NCBI RefSeq assembly: GCF_004323735.1
Contig: NZ_CP036455.1
Location: 5,203,101-5,267,100, forward strand
Length of the DNA: 64,000 nucleotides
DNA from: Streptomonospora litoralis
Lineage (GTDB): Bacteria; Actinomycetota; Actinomycetes; Streptosporangiales; Streptosporangiaceae
Direction of reading: 5' to 3'
How positions within the stretch are numbered: position 1 is the first letter of the stretch; every line of letters begins with the position of its first letter. Positions 43,006-51,333 of the stretch are shown one piece after another. The position numbers and the translations under genes are program-made. The notes beneath the pieces were generated by a model. The model was not told the origin of the DNA. It was given only the letters and a program-made list of their open reading frames with translations, and did not search any database.

Positions 43006-44115
43006 ATGGCAATTGATCTCCTCGACCGCGCCGGGCGCTCCCGCCGCCGCACGGCAACGGTCTTCACCGCGGTCACCTGCACGGCGCTGACCCTGCTCGC
43101 GTCGTCCTGCGCGCGCAGCGAGGACGACGTCGCGGCCGACCAGCCCTCGGGCGACGCCTCGGCCCGGGCCCAGCAGCTCGACGAGGCCGCGGGCAGCGAC
43201 CAGACCTGCAACATCGAGCAGTTCGGCATGGAGAAGTTCGACCTGCAGGACATGACGGTCGGCTTCTCCCAGTCGGAGGCGGAGTCCAACCCCTTCCGCA
43301 TCACCGAGACGGCCTCCATCGAGGACGAGGCGAAGAAGCGCGGCGTCGAGCTGATCACCGCCAACGCCCAGTCGGACTTCGCCCAGCAGATCAGCGACGT
43401 GCAGGGCCTGATGTCCCAGGGAGCCGAGCTGCTGATCATCGCGCCGCTCAACTCCGACGGCTGGGAGCCGGTGCTGGCCGAGGCCGAGCGCAAGCAGGTG
43501 CCGATCGTCACCATCGACCGCGAGATCAACGGCAACCCCTGCGAGGACTACGTCACCTTCATCGGCTCCGACTTCGTCGAGCAGGGCAGGCGCGCCGCCG
43601 ACCAGATGATCGAGGCCCTCGGCGGCGAGGGCAAGGTCGCCATCCTGCTGGGAACGCCGGGCAACAACGTCACCACCGAGCGCACCAAGGGCTTCAAGGA
43701 CCGCGTCGAGGAGAAGGCCCCCGGCATCGAGGTCGTCTTCGAGCAGACCGGCGAGTTCACGCGCCAAGGCGGCCAGTCGGTCACCGAGCAGCTCATCCAG
43801 TCCAACCCCGACATCGACGGCGTCTACGCCGAGAACGACGAGATGGGCATCGGCGCAGTGACCGCGCTGCGCGGGGCCGGCAAGCAGCCCGGCGACGTCA
43901 AGATCGTCACCGTGGACGGCACGAAGACCGCGGTGCAGAACATCATCGACGGCTGGATCTACGCGGTGGTCGAGTCCAACCCGCGGTTCGGCCCGCTGGC
44001 GTTCGACGCCCACGAGTCCTTCGGCAAGGGCGAGGACGTCCCGGTCGAGCTGATCATCTCCGACCGGGTGTACACCCAGGAGAACGCCGAGGAACAACTG
44101 CCCAACGCGTACTGA
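43006..44115 (+). CDS. ytfQ: Sugar-binding lipoprotein, YtfQ type
   Basis: A 369-residue periplasmic-binding-protein-like lipoprotein. The signal peptide ends at a lipobox-like LASSC with Cys35. The mature part matches the galactofuranose-binding YtfQ pattern: MTVGFSQSEAESNPFRITET, VELITANAQSDFAQQISDVQ, LLIIAPLNSDGWEPVLAEA, EQTGEFTRQGGQSVTEQL, GVYAENDEMGIGAVTAL and AVVESNPRFGPLAFDA. It heads a four-gene transporter operon directly downstream of the GH2/AbfB gene. The substrate is probably a furanose or pyranose form of galactose or arabinose. Confidence 0.88.
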   Translation: MAIDLLDRAGRSRRRTATVFTAVTCTALTLLASSCARSEDDVAADQPSGDASARAQQLDEAAGSDQTCNIEQFGMEKFDLQDMTVGFSQSEAESNPFRITETASIEDEAKKRGVELITANAQSDFAQQISDVQGLMSQGAELLIIAPLNSDGWEPVLAEAERKQVPIVTIDREINGNPCEDYVTFIGSDFVEQGRRAADQMIEALGGEGKVAILLGTPGNNVTTERTKGFKDRVEEKAPGIEVVFEQTGEFTRQGGQSVTEQLIQSNPDIDGVYAENDEMGIGAVTALRGAGKQPGDVKIVTVDGTKTAVQNIIDGWIYAVVESNPRFGPLAFDAHESFGKGEDVPVELIISDRVYTQENAEEQLPNAY

Positions 44116-44136
44116 GGCGACCAGGCGCCCGGAGGG

Positions 44137-44175
44137 GCCCGGGCCGGCGGGGCGCTGCGTCCCGCCGGCCCGGGC
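44137..44175 (+). terminator. Attenuator hairpin between binding protein and ATPase genes
   Basis: A perfect 15-bp stem (arms 44137-44151 and 44161-44175, core CCCGGGCCGGCGG) with a 9-base loop, 21 bases after the binding-protein stop. A stem here usually causes partial termination or protects the upstream mRNA, so that binding protein is made in excess over the membrane parts. Confidence 0.72.
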
Positions 44176-44238
44176 GGCCGGGCCCGCGGCCCTTCTTTCG
44201 ATCCGGCGAGGGGCCATGGAGCAGAGGAGGAAGGAACG

Positions 44239-45984
44239 GTGGCGATGACCGCTACCGCAGCGCAGGACCACACCGGCGGGACCGGCGGCATTCTGTCGAC
44301 TCGCGGCCTCACCAAGCGCTTCCCGGGCGTGCTCGCCCTCGACGGCGTCGACTTCGACCTCTCGCCCGGAGAGGTGCACGCCTTGGTCGGCGAGAACGGG
44401 GCGGGCAAGTCCACGCTCATCAAGGTGCTCACCGGCGTGCACGCGGCCGACGCCGGCGAGGTGCGCTACCGGGGCGAGGCCGTCCGCTTCGAGACGCCGC
44501 TGCGCGCGCAGCGGGCCGGGATCTCCACCATCTACCAGGAGGTGAACCTGATCCCGCTGCTGAGCGTGGCCCGCAACCTGTTCCTGGGCCGCGAACCGCG
44601 GCGCTTCGGACTGATCGACTTCCCGCGGATGCACCGCGAAGCGGCCCGCATCCTGCGCGACTACGGGGTCGACGTCGACGTGACCGGCCACCTGGACGGG
44701 CTGTCCATGGGGGCGCGGCAGATGGTGGCCCTGGCCCGCGCCGTCGTCGCGGACGCCCGCGTGGTCATCATGGACGAGCCCACGTCCTCGTTGGAGCCGC
44801 GCGAGGTCGAGACGCTCTTCTCGGTCATCGGCACCCTGCGCGAACGCGGCATCACGGTGATCTACGTCAGCCACCGGCTCGACGAGCTTTACCGCATCTG
44901 CGACCGCGTCACGGTGCTGCGCGACGGCCGCGTCGTGCATACGGGCGCCATGGCCGGTCTGGAGCGGCTGCGGCTCATCTCGCTGATGCTGGGCAGGGAG
45001 ATGGACCAGGTCGAGCGGCAGGGCGCCACCACCTTCGGCGGTGCGCACGAGCAGCGCTCGGCCGAACCGGTGCTGGTGGCCGAGGGGCTCGACGCGCGGC
45101 AGCAGCTGCACGGCGTCTCGCTGCGGATCCACCAGGGCGAGGTGCTCGGCCTTGGCGGGCTGCTGGGTTCTGGGCGCACGGAGACCGCGCGGGCGATCGC
45201 CGGGGCGCTGCCGCTGCGCTCGGGCCGGGTGAGTGTGGCCGGGGTGCCGCTGCGGCGGCGCTCGACGGCCGCGGCGATCGCCGCCGGGATCAGCATGCTG
45301 CCCGAGGACCGCAAGAGCGAAGGGATCATCCCCGAACTGTCGGTGCGGGAGAACATCGCCCTGGCGGCGATGCCGCGGCTGTCGCGCTTCGGGCTGGTCT
45401 CCGAGCGGCGGATCGACAGCGTGGTGGACGTGTTCGTGAAGCGGCTGCGCATCAAGTCCGCCGGTACCCGGCAGAAGGTCTCCGAACTGTCCGGCGGCAA
45501 CCAGCAGAAGGTCCTGCTGGCCCGCTGGCTGGCGCTCAACCCCAAGGTCCTGCTGCTCGACGAGCCCACCCGCGGTATCGACGTGGGCGCCAAGGCCGAG
45601 GTGCAGCGCCTGATCGACGAACTGGCCGCCGAAGGGCTGGGGGTCATGCTGATCTCCTCCGATCTGGAGGAGCTGATCGAAGGCTCCGACCGGGTGGTGG
45701 TGCTCAAGGACGGCGGCGTGGTGGGCGAGCTGGCCGGCGACGAGGTCACCGAGGGCGCGCTGATGCAGGCCATCGCCGAAGCCGACGGAGGCGGCCCCGG
45801 CGACCCCGGCGACCCGGACGCCGCGGAGGAAGGCGCGCCCGCGGCCACAGATCCGGGCGGCGTGTCCGAGCACCCGTCCGGCAGCGCCTCCGGCGGGCGC
45901 GGGTCCTCGTCCGGAACCGGTTCCGACACGCAGGCCGCAGCGGGCGCCGCCGGAGGCGCCACCGGAGAGGGGGGCCGCCGATGA
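44239..45984 (+). CDS. ytfR: Sugar ABC transporter ATPase with two ATPase domains, YtfR type
   Basis: A 581-residue CUT2-family ATPase with two fused nucleotide-binding domains. The first has Walker A VGENGAGKST (from about 50), a signature in the place of LSGGQ reading LSMGARQMV, and Walker B VVIMDEPTSSLE. The second has the usual degenerate P-loop (GLLGSGRTETAR), a complete signature LSGGNQQKV and LLLDEPTRGIDVGAK. A Gly/Ala/Pro/Ser-rich tail of about 65 residues follows the last domain and is unusual for the family. The start is GTG at 44239 or ATG at 44245, both behind AGGAGG. The stop overlaps the first permease gene. Confidence 0.92.
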   Translation: MAMTATAAQDHTGGTGGILSTRGLTKRFPGVLALDGVDFDLSPGEVHALVGENGAGKSTLIKVLTGVHAADAGEVRYRGEAVRFETPLRAQRAGISTIYQEVNLIPLLSVARNLFLGREPRRFGLIDFPRMHREAARILRDYGVDVDVTGHLDGLSMGARQMVALARAVVADARVVIMDEPTSSLEPREVETLFSVIGTLRERGITVIYVSHRLDELYRICDRVTVLRDGRVVHTGAMAGLERLRLISLMLGREMDQVERQGATTFGGAHEQRSAEPVLVAEGLDARQQLHGVSLRIHQGEVLGLGGLLGSGRTETARAIAGALPLRSGRVSVAGVPLRRRSTAAAIAAGISMLPEDRKSEGIIPELSVRENIALAAMPRLSRFGLVSERRIDSVVDVFVKRLRIKSAGTRQKVSELSGGNQQKVLLARWLALNPKVLLLDEPTRGIDVGAKAEVQRLIDELAAEGLGVMLISSDLEELIEGSDRVVVLKDGGVVGELAGDEVTEGALMQAIAEADGGGPGDPGDPDAAEEGAPAATDPGGVSEHPSGSASGGRGSSSGTGSDTQAAAGAAGGATGEGGRR

Positions 45985-46943
45985 CCGCGATCGACATGCC
46001 CGCGGTGCACATCGACCGCGACCGGATCATCCCGTGGCTGCAGGAGTACGGCGTCTACGTCGGTGTGGCGGCCCTGCTGGTGTTCAACTTCGTGTTCACC
46101 CCGAACTTCCTCTCGGTCGAGAACTTCCGCACCCAGGCGGTGCAGGTCACCCCGGTGCTCATCCTCTCGCTGGGGATGGCGCTGGTCATCGCCACCGGCG
46201 GCATCGACCTGTCGGTGGGTTCGGTGATGGCGCTGGCCGCTGCGATGATCTCGCTGTACCTGGGCTACGGGCCGGTGGTGGCGATCCTCGTCGCACTCGC
46301 GGCGGGCGCCGCCGCGGGCGCGGTCAACGGCGCGCTGGTCGCCTTCGCCGGGGTGCAGGCCATCGTGGCGACACTGGCGATGATGATCGGCGGGCGCGGC
46401 CTGTCACTGGTGCTTCTGCCCCAGCTGGAGGGCATCCGCAACGCCGGCATCCGCGAACTGGGCTCGGGCGACGTGCTGGGCGTGCCCTACCTGGTGTGGG
46501 TCTCGGTGGCGCTGATCGCGGTGGTCGTCTTCGTGGTGCGCCGGACCGTCTTCGGCCGCCGGCTGGTGGCCATCGGCGGCAACCGCCGCGCGAGCGACCT
46601 GTCGGGCCTGCCGGTGCGGCGCACGCTGCTGGCCGTCTACATGCTGTGCGGACTGTTCGCCGCCGTCGCCGGAGTGCTGGCGACCGCACGGTTGCAGGCC
46701 AGCGACCCCAATTCGCTCGGCCGACTCATCGAACTCTCCGCGATTACGGCCGTGGTCGTCGGCGGCACCCCGCTGCACGGCGGCCGGGTGCGCATCGCCG
46801 GCACCGTCGCCGGCGCGGTGCTGATGCAGCTGCTCGTGTCGACCCTGATCAAGCACGACCTGCCGCCGTCGTGGACGCAGATCGCGCAGACCGCGGTGAT
46901 TATCGCGGCCGTCTACGTGGCGAGGGAGCGGGGGAAGAGATGA
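45981..46943 (+). CDS. ytfT: Sugar ABC transporter permease, YtfT type
   Basis: A 320-residue CUT2 permease with eight to ten hydrophobic segments. The family motif is ATGGIDLSVGSVMALAAAM, and later segments read GGNRRASDLSGLPVRRTLLAVYMLCGLFAAVAGVL and AVVVGGTPLHGGRVRIAGTVAGAVLMQLL. It overlaps the ATPase gene by four bases and the second permease gene by four bases, so the three are tightly coupled. With the next gene it forms a heterodimeric channel. Confidence 0.91.
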   Translation: MTAIDMPAVHIDRDRIIPWLQEYGVYVGVAALLVFNFVFTPNFLSVENFRTQAVQVTPVLILSLGMALVIATGGIDLSVGSVMALAAAMISLYLGYGPVVAILVALAAGAAAGAVNGALVAFAGVQAIVATLAMMIGGRGLSLVLLPQLEGIRNAGIRELGSGDVLGVPYLVWVSVALIAVVVFVVRRTVFGRRLVAIGGNRRASDLSGLPVRRTLLAVYMLCGLFAAVAGVLATARLQASDPNSLGRLIELSAITAVVVGGTPLHGGRVRIAGTVAGAVLMQLLVSTLIKHDLPPSWTQIAQTAVIIAAVYVARERGKR

Positions 46944-47986
46944 CCACGGTGAAAAGCGCGGCGGCGGCGCCTGGATCCGACGCCTCGGGACCGGGCGGGC
47001 CGGCCGGACGGCGGCCGCCTTCCCGCGGGTGGGGCGGCGGTTCGGCCGCCGACCTCGTCCAGCGGCACGGCGCTCTGGTGGTCCTGATCCTGGTGCTGGC
47101 GGTCGCGGCGCTGACGTTCGACGGCTTTCTGAGCGTGGGCAACCTGAATCACATCGCGGTCGGCGCGGCCTTCCCCGCGATCATCGCGCTGGGGATGACC
47201 TTCGTGATCATCACCGGCGGCATCGACCTGTCGGTCGGTACGGTGTTCGCCCTCGCCGGGGTGCTCGCGGCGTGGGCGTCGCAGTACGGGAGCCTGGCCG
47301 CGCTGGCGCTGCCCCTGGTGGTGTGCGCGCTGATCGGGCTCCTCAACGGTGTGCTGATCGCCGTCGCACGGCTTGCCCCGTTCATCGTCACCCTGGCGAC
47401 CATGCTGGGTGCGTGGGGGCTGATGCTGGCGGTGTCCGACGAGGGCACCGAGACCTACGTCGTCCCCGACGGCCTGGCGATAACCCCTCTGGTGCAGGAC
47501 CGCATCTTCGGGATCGGCTACCCGGTCTTCCTGGTGATCGTCCTCTTCGCCGTCGGCGGTGTCCTGCTGCGGCGCACGGGGTGGGGGCAGAACGTCTACG
47601 CGGTCGGCGGCAACGAGGACGCGGCGGCGCTGCTGGGCGTGCCGGTGGTGCGCACCAAGGTGGCCGCCTACACGCTCTCCGGCCTGCTGGCCGGGCTGGC
47701 CGGCGCGCTGAACGCGGTGTGGCTGGGCTCTGGGGTGACGATCTTCGGGATCGGCATCGAGCTGGACGCCATCTCCGCGGTGGTCATCGGCGGCACCCTG
47801 CTCGCCGGCGGCTACGGGTTCGTGTCGGGATCGCTGGTCGGTGTGCTGCTGCTGGAGTCCATCCAGAACATCATCAACGCGATCAGCGGCCTCAGCTCGG
47901 CCTACCAGCAGGTGGTCAGCGGCTCTTTCCTGATCGTGGTGGTCCTCGCGCAGAACTACCTGAGCCGGCGGAAGCGGCGGCGCTGA
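46940..47986 (+). CDS. yjfF: Sugar ABC transporter permease, YjfF type
   Basis: A 348-residue CUT2 permease. A polar Gly/Pro/Arg-rich N-terminus of about 42 residues precedes the membrane part, which carries ITGGIDLSVGTVFALAGVLA and GGTLLAGGYGFVSGSLVGVLLL. It ends SRRKRRR. It starts at the ATG overlapping the previous stop (ATGA); the frame is open far upstream inside the first permease gene, but that is a shadow. Two different permease genes after one double ATPase are the mark of YtfQRT-YjfF systems. Confidence 0.91.
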   Translation: MTTVKSAAAAPGSDASGPGGPAGRRPPSRGWGGGSAADLVQRHGALVVLILVLAVAALTFDGFLSVGNLNHIAVGAAFPAIIALGMTFVIITGGIDLSVGTVFALAGVLAAWASQYGSLAALALPLVVCALIGLLNGVLIAVARLAPFIVTLATMLGAWGLMLAVSDEGTETYVVPDGLAITPLVQDRIFGIGYPVFLVIVLFAVGGVLLRRTGWGQNVYAVGGNEDAAALLGVPVVRTKVAAYTLSGLLAGLAGALNAVWLGSGVTIFGIGIELDAISAVVIGGTLLAGGYGFVSGSLVGVLLLESIQNIINAISGLSSAYQQVVSGSFLIVVVLAQNYLSRRKRRR

Positions 47987-48314
47987 GTCCCGGCGGTACC
48001 GGAGGGCGCCGGCGCCACCGCGCTTTCCGGTACCGCCGCCGGCCCGCATCCCGGCCGCCGCAACGGCGGCGTCGGCACCCGCGCGGAAAGCGCGTTTGGG
48101 CATCGCCGAATCCACGGTGCGCCCTTACCGCGGCGCGACATTCGGCGCCCTTCGTCACGGCATCCGCCCTGGTCAGCACATTGCAACCAGCCCTCGGTTC
48201 TTGACCGAACCGTGATCTTCGGTTTACCGCATCCCGCTCGGGTAGCCCCCCGGGTGAAGCCTCAACGGGGCCCGCAGCAGGCGGAGCCCGGACAGGAACG
48301 AGGAGGCCGAAGAC
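47987..48314. other. Intergenic region after the furanose transporter operon
   Basis: A 328-base gap holding the operon terminator (47991-48038) and, further on, a stretch around 48120-48220 with somewhat more A and T that may contain the promoter of the next pair. GAGGAGG lies upstream of the ATG at 48315. No gene is supported. Confidence 0.45.
47991..48038 (+). terminator. Terminator of the furanose transporter operon
   Basis: CGGCGGTACCGGA at 47991-48003 pairs perfectly with 48026-48038 (13 bp); the loop contains a further GGCGCC repeat. It starts 5 bases after the last stop codon. Confidence 0.75.
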
Positions 48315-48908
48315 ATGAACACCGGCCTGATCATCACGGTCGTCGTGATCGTCGTACTGGTCGTCGCCGTCGCGGCGGCGGTGGCCTTCGCGGTGCCGTG
48401 GCAGCGCAGCCGCCGACTGCGGACGCGCTTCGGACCCGAGTACGACCGCGCCGTCCGGGAGCACGGCGGCCGCCGCGAGGCGGAACGCGCACTGGCCGAG
48501 CGCGAGAAGCGCCATGCCAAGCTGGACCTCCAGCCCCTCTCCGACAGCTCCCGCCGACAGTACGAGGCGGGCTGGAACCGGGTGCAGGAGCAGTTCGTCG
48601 ACACTCCGGCCGAGGCCGTCCGCGAGGGGCACGAGCTCCTCACGCGGCTGATGACCGAGCGCGGGTACCCCACGGAGGACGACGACCAGCGCGTGGCCGA
48701 CCTGTCGGTCGAGCACGCCGGAACCGTCGACCGCTACCGCGAGGCACGCGCCATCAGCGAACGCAACGCCGCAGGCGAGGCGACGACCGAGGACCTGCGC
48801 GCCGCGATGGTGCACTACCGCGCGCTGTTCAACGAACTTCTCAGCGACGGCTCGGGGACATCGGCCGAGCCCGACACCGCGGACCGCGGCGACTCCGCCG
48901 CCCACTGA
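48315..48908 (+). CDS. Membrane-anchored protein with a shared FVD-motif domain
   Basis: A 197-residue protein with one N-terminal transmembrane helix (residues about 4-28) and a charged, helical cytoplasmic part. The C-terminal domain (about 80-185) has YEAGWNRVQEQFVDTPAEAVREGHELLTRLM and ends in AMVHYRALFNELLSD. The same domain plan occurs in the next gene. Similar proteins are widespread in actinobacteria, often beside stress genes, but no function is known to me. The ATG at 48315 has GAGGAGG-type sequence upstream. Confidence 0.78.
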   Translation: MNTGLIITVVVIVVLVVAVAAAVAFAVPWQRSRRLRTRFGPEYDRAVREHGGRREAERALAEREKRHAKLDLQPLSDSSRRQYEAGWNRVQEQFVDTPAEAVREGHELLTRLMTERGYPTEDDDQRVADLSVEHAGTVDRYREARAISERNAAGEATTEDLRAAMVHYRALFNELLSDGSGTSAEPDTADRGDSAAH

Positions 48909-48964
48909 TACGCGAACCCGCCCCGGACGCGTCCGCGCGTCCGGGTTGAAGGGAGCCCCTCCCC

Positions 48965-49720
48965 ATGGAGAACCCGCTGAAGCGCAAGAACGAGTCCCAG
49001 ACGGACGCCGGTGCCGACGGCGCCCAACCGATGCCGGGCGGCTCCGGCCCCGGCGAGCAGGGCCGCCATCGCACCGAGGAGACCGCTGCATCCGGGCAGG
49101 CCGTGACCGGGCAGATGTCGCCCGGCCAGAGCGGCACGGCCGCGCGACCCGCGGGACCTCCCTCCGGCGAGTCCGCGGGCGCGGCTCCCTCAGCTGCCCA
49201 GCAGCCGGGGACGGCCGCGGCCTCCGACGGTTCGCAGGCGGAAACCGCGCCCGGCAGCGCCTCGGCCCCAGGAGGCACCGAGTCCACCGGCACCGTGCCC
49301 GCCCAGGGCGGCCGAAGCGGCCAGAGCGCGCCGAACGGCCAGCACGCCCAGACCGACGGGACCGGCAAGTCGGACGCGCCGGCGCAGTCCGGCGGGACCG
49401 CCCGGGCCTCTCGCGCCTCCGGCGGCGCCGACACCGCAGACCAGGGCGTGACCCTCTTCTCCGACGAGGACCAGCGCCGGTTCCAGGAGAAGTGGCGCGA
49501 CGCCCAGGGCGACTTCGTCGACGACCCGCGCTCGGCCGTGGGTACCGCCGACGAACTCGTGGACGAGGTGCTGCGGACGCTGAACGAGAAGTTCGCCGCG
49601 CACAAGCGCACGCTGGAGGAGCAGTGGTCCGAGCAGGGCGAGGCCGACACCGAGGCCCTGCGCAAGGCCATGCGGGGCTACCGGACGTTCTTCCGGCAGC
49701 TGCTGCAGACCAACGACTGA
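48965..49720 (+). CDS. Hypothetical protein, soluble paralogue of the upstream gene
   Basis: A 251-residue protein. Residues 1-155 are a low-complexity Gly/Ala/Ser/Thr/Pro-rich region, probably disordered. Residues about 160-251 repeat the domain of the upstream protein (FQEKWRDAQGDFVDDPRSAVGTADELVDEVL, ending AMRGYRTFFRQLLQ), so the two genes look like a tandem duplication with different N-termini: a membrane anchor in one, a disordered arm in the other. They are 56 bases apart and co-directional. GAAGGGAG precedes the ATG. Confidence 0.78.
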   Translation: MENPLKRKNESQTDAGADGAQPMPGGSGPGEQGRHRTEETAASGQAVTGQMSPGQSGTAARPAGPPSGESAGAAPSAAQQPGTAAASDGSQAETAPGSASAPGGTESTGTVPAQGGRSGQSAPNGQHAQTDGTGKSDAPAQSGGTARASRASGGADTADQGVTLFSDEDQRRFQEKWRDAQGDFVDDPRSAVGTADELVDEVLRTLNEKFAAHKRTLEEQWSEQGEADTEALRKAMRGYRTFFRQLLQTND

Positions 49721-49768
49721 TCCCCGATCGCCGACCAGGCGGGCCGCTGCGACCCCGCGCCCGCCGAC

Positions 49769-49795
49769 GGGGGCCGCCCGACGCGGGCGGCCCCC
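49769..49795. terminator. Bidirectional terminator
   Basis: A perfect 12-bp stem (GGGGGCCGCCCG at 49769-49780 and its complement at 49784-49795) with a 3-base loop, followed by GCTTT. It sits between the convergent hypothetical gene and the quinone reductase gene. Confidence 0.8.
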
Positions 49796-49829
49796 GCTTT
49801 CGCGGTTGCCGGCACCGCGGCCGGCGGAC

Positions 49830-50690
49830 TCACCCGGCGGGCCGACCGGGGTACCGCGGGCCGCTGCCGTCCTTCGCCTCGGAAGCGGAGGGGACGGGGA
49901 CACCGTCGGCACCGAGCCCGGCCCGGTGGACGGCCACACCCTCGCGCCCCGGCGCCAACTCCGGGCTGAGCACCAGGTCGTCGTCGTAGTCGGCGCTGTT
50001 CTCGTGCCGGTAGGCGATGGGCTCCGCGGTCTCCAGCTCGGCGAGCCGCTTGCCCAGTTCGGCGGCGTGGCCGGCGAAGTCGTCGCCGCGGGCGCGGTCG
50101 GCGCCGTAGACCACGAAAGGCGGCAGCGCGGCGGCGCCGGTGTACCAGAAGGTTCCGTGCAGCAGCGGGAAGAGGACCTCCTCGACGTGGCCGTGCACGC
50201 CGCGCGGGCCGAAACCGGACTCGCGCGCTCCGACGGAGGTGACGATGAGGGCGCGCTTGCCGACGAGTCCGCCGTCACCGTAGCGCCGGGTCCGGCCCGC
50301 ATCGTCCTTGAGGCCGAAGGCGAAGCCCTGCACGAGTACGCGGTCGAACCACCCTTTGAGGATGGCCGGCGGGCCGAACCACCACAGCGGGAAGTGGAAC
50401 ACCAGCACGTCGGCCCATTCGACCTTCTCCTGCTCGGCGCGGACGTCCGCGCTGAGGCGCTGCTCCCGGTAGGCGCGCTCCTGCTCGTCCCCGACGAACA
50501 GCCGGTCGCACCCCGCTCCGCCCACGCCGCGGACGTCGTCGGCGTCGACGACGGGCTTGAACCCCATCGCGTAGAGGTCGCAGACGCGGTACTCGTGGCC
50601 CAGGGCCGCCAGCTGGTCCAGCCCGGCGTCCATGAGGGAGCCGTTCAGGGAGCGCCGTTCGGGGTGGGCGAACACCCAGAGGATCTTCAT
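49830..50690 (-). CDS. NAD(P)H quinone oxidoreductase, flavodoxin fold
   Basis: A 286-residue flavodoxin-fold reductase of the NQO/MdaB/KefF type, which uses FAD or FMN to reduce quinones with two electrons. The start ILWVFAHPERRSLNGSL is the flavin-binding segment, followed by DVLVFHFPLWWFGPPAILKGWFDRVL and GKRALIVTSVG, then LHGTFWYTGAAALPPFVVY. It is longer than most relatives (about 200-250 residues); the last 40 residues are a polar tail. I chose the ATG at 50690, which begins the fold; the frame is open further upstream in shadow sequence. Monocistronic. Confidence 0.92.
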   Translation of the reverse strand: MKILWVFAHPERRSLNGSLMDAGLDQLAALGHEYRVCDLYAMGFKPVVDADDVRGVGGAGCDRLFVGDEQERAYREQRLSADVRAEQEKVEWADVLVFHFPLWWFGPPAILKGWFDRVLVQGFAFGLKDDAGRTRRYGDGGLVGKRALIVTSVGARESGFGPRGVHGHVEEVLFPLLHGTFWYTGAAALPPFVVYGADRARGDDFAGHAAELGKRLAELETAEPIAYRHENSADYDDDLVLSPELAPGREGVAVHRAGLGADGVPVPSASEAKDGSGPRYPGRPAG

Positions 50691-51333
50691 GACCCGATCC
50701 TGCACCAGCGGCGGTCGTCGGCACGAGTGCGCAGCGCGGCGGTGGCGCTCCGCGGGAGCGGAAACGAATGGGAAACGGCCGCGGAAAGAATGTCTGGCCA
50801 CAAACGGCCACCTCCTTGCGGACGGACCCGAATCCGTCTGTCGCAGGCGCGGTCGTCGTGTTCCCGGAAATCCCGGCGCCCGCCGACCCGCCGCATGGAC
50901 CGCCATTCCGTGCCACCGGCGCAAGGCCATACCAGGTACGCGGCCGATTCGGGTGCGCTCCCGCGATCGGGGGCCGCTGCTTTCCGCGGACAGCCCCGGT
51001 GCGATCGGTCGGCCGGAACGGCCCAATCCCGGCGCAACACGGGGACCGCCGCCCCGGATCCGGCGGTCCTCCGACCGCAGGGGCACCTTTTTCCCGGCAA
51101 CCGTTCGCGGTAAGGTTTTCGGCGCGCCGACTCCGTGAATTCGCATTCCGCAGCCACACGAGCAGCGGGCCGCGGTACGCAGGAATCGGTGTTGACCAGG
51201 CATTCCTCGCCGCTCGCGGCATGCTCGACCGGTGCCCCTCCCCGGTCGGCGACCTCGTTCGAAAAGGCAGCGCCGCCGCGGGGCGGCGACCCGGCGTTCT
51301 GCACCCCTGAGGAACGACAGGAGACCGGCAACC
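50691..51333. other. Intergenic region before the envelope cluster
   Basis: A 643-base divergent gap, the longest in the window. Open frames crossing it are Arg/Pro/Gly-rich shadows without ribosome binding sites. I see no RNA gene. It must hold the promoters of the quinone reductase gene and of the cluster at 51.3-60.1 kb, but I cannot place them with confidence. Confidence 0.45.

Noticed and set aside
42925-45873. 982-codon open frame opposite the ytfQ- and ytfR-type genes
   Set aside because: Antisense shadow spanning two real genes and the hairpin between them.
46034-46939. Upstream extension of the second permease frame inside the first permease gene
   Set aside because: Arg/Pro-rich shadow of the first permease; the real start is the ATG at 46940 overlapping the previous stop.
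49830-51203. Longer 457-codon version of the quinone reductase
   Set aside because: The extension upstream of 50690 is Arg-rich intergenic shadow; the flavodoxin fold starts exactly at the ATG at 50690.
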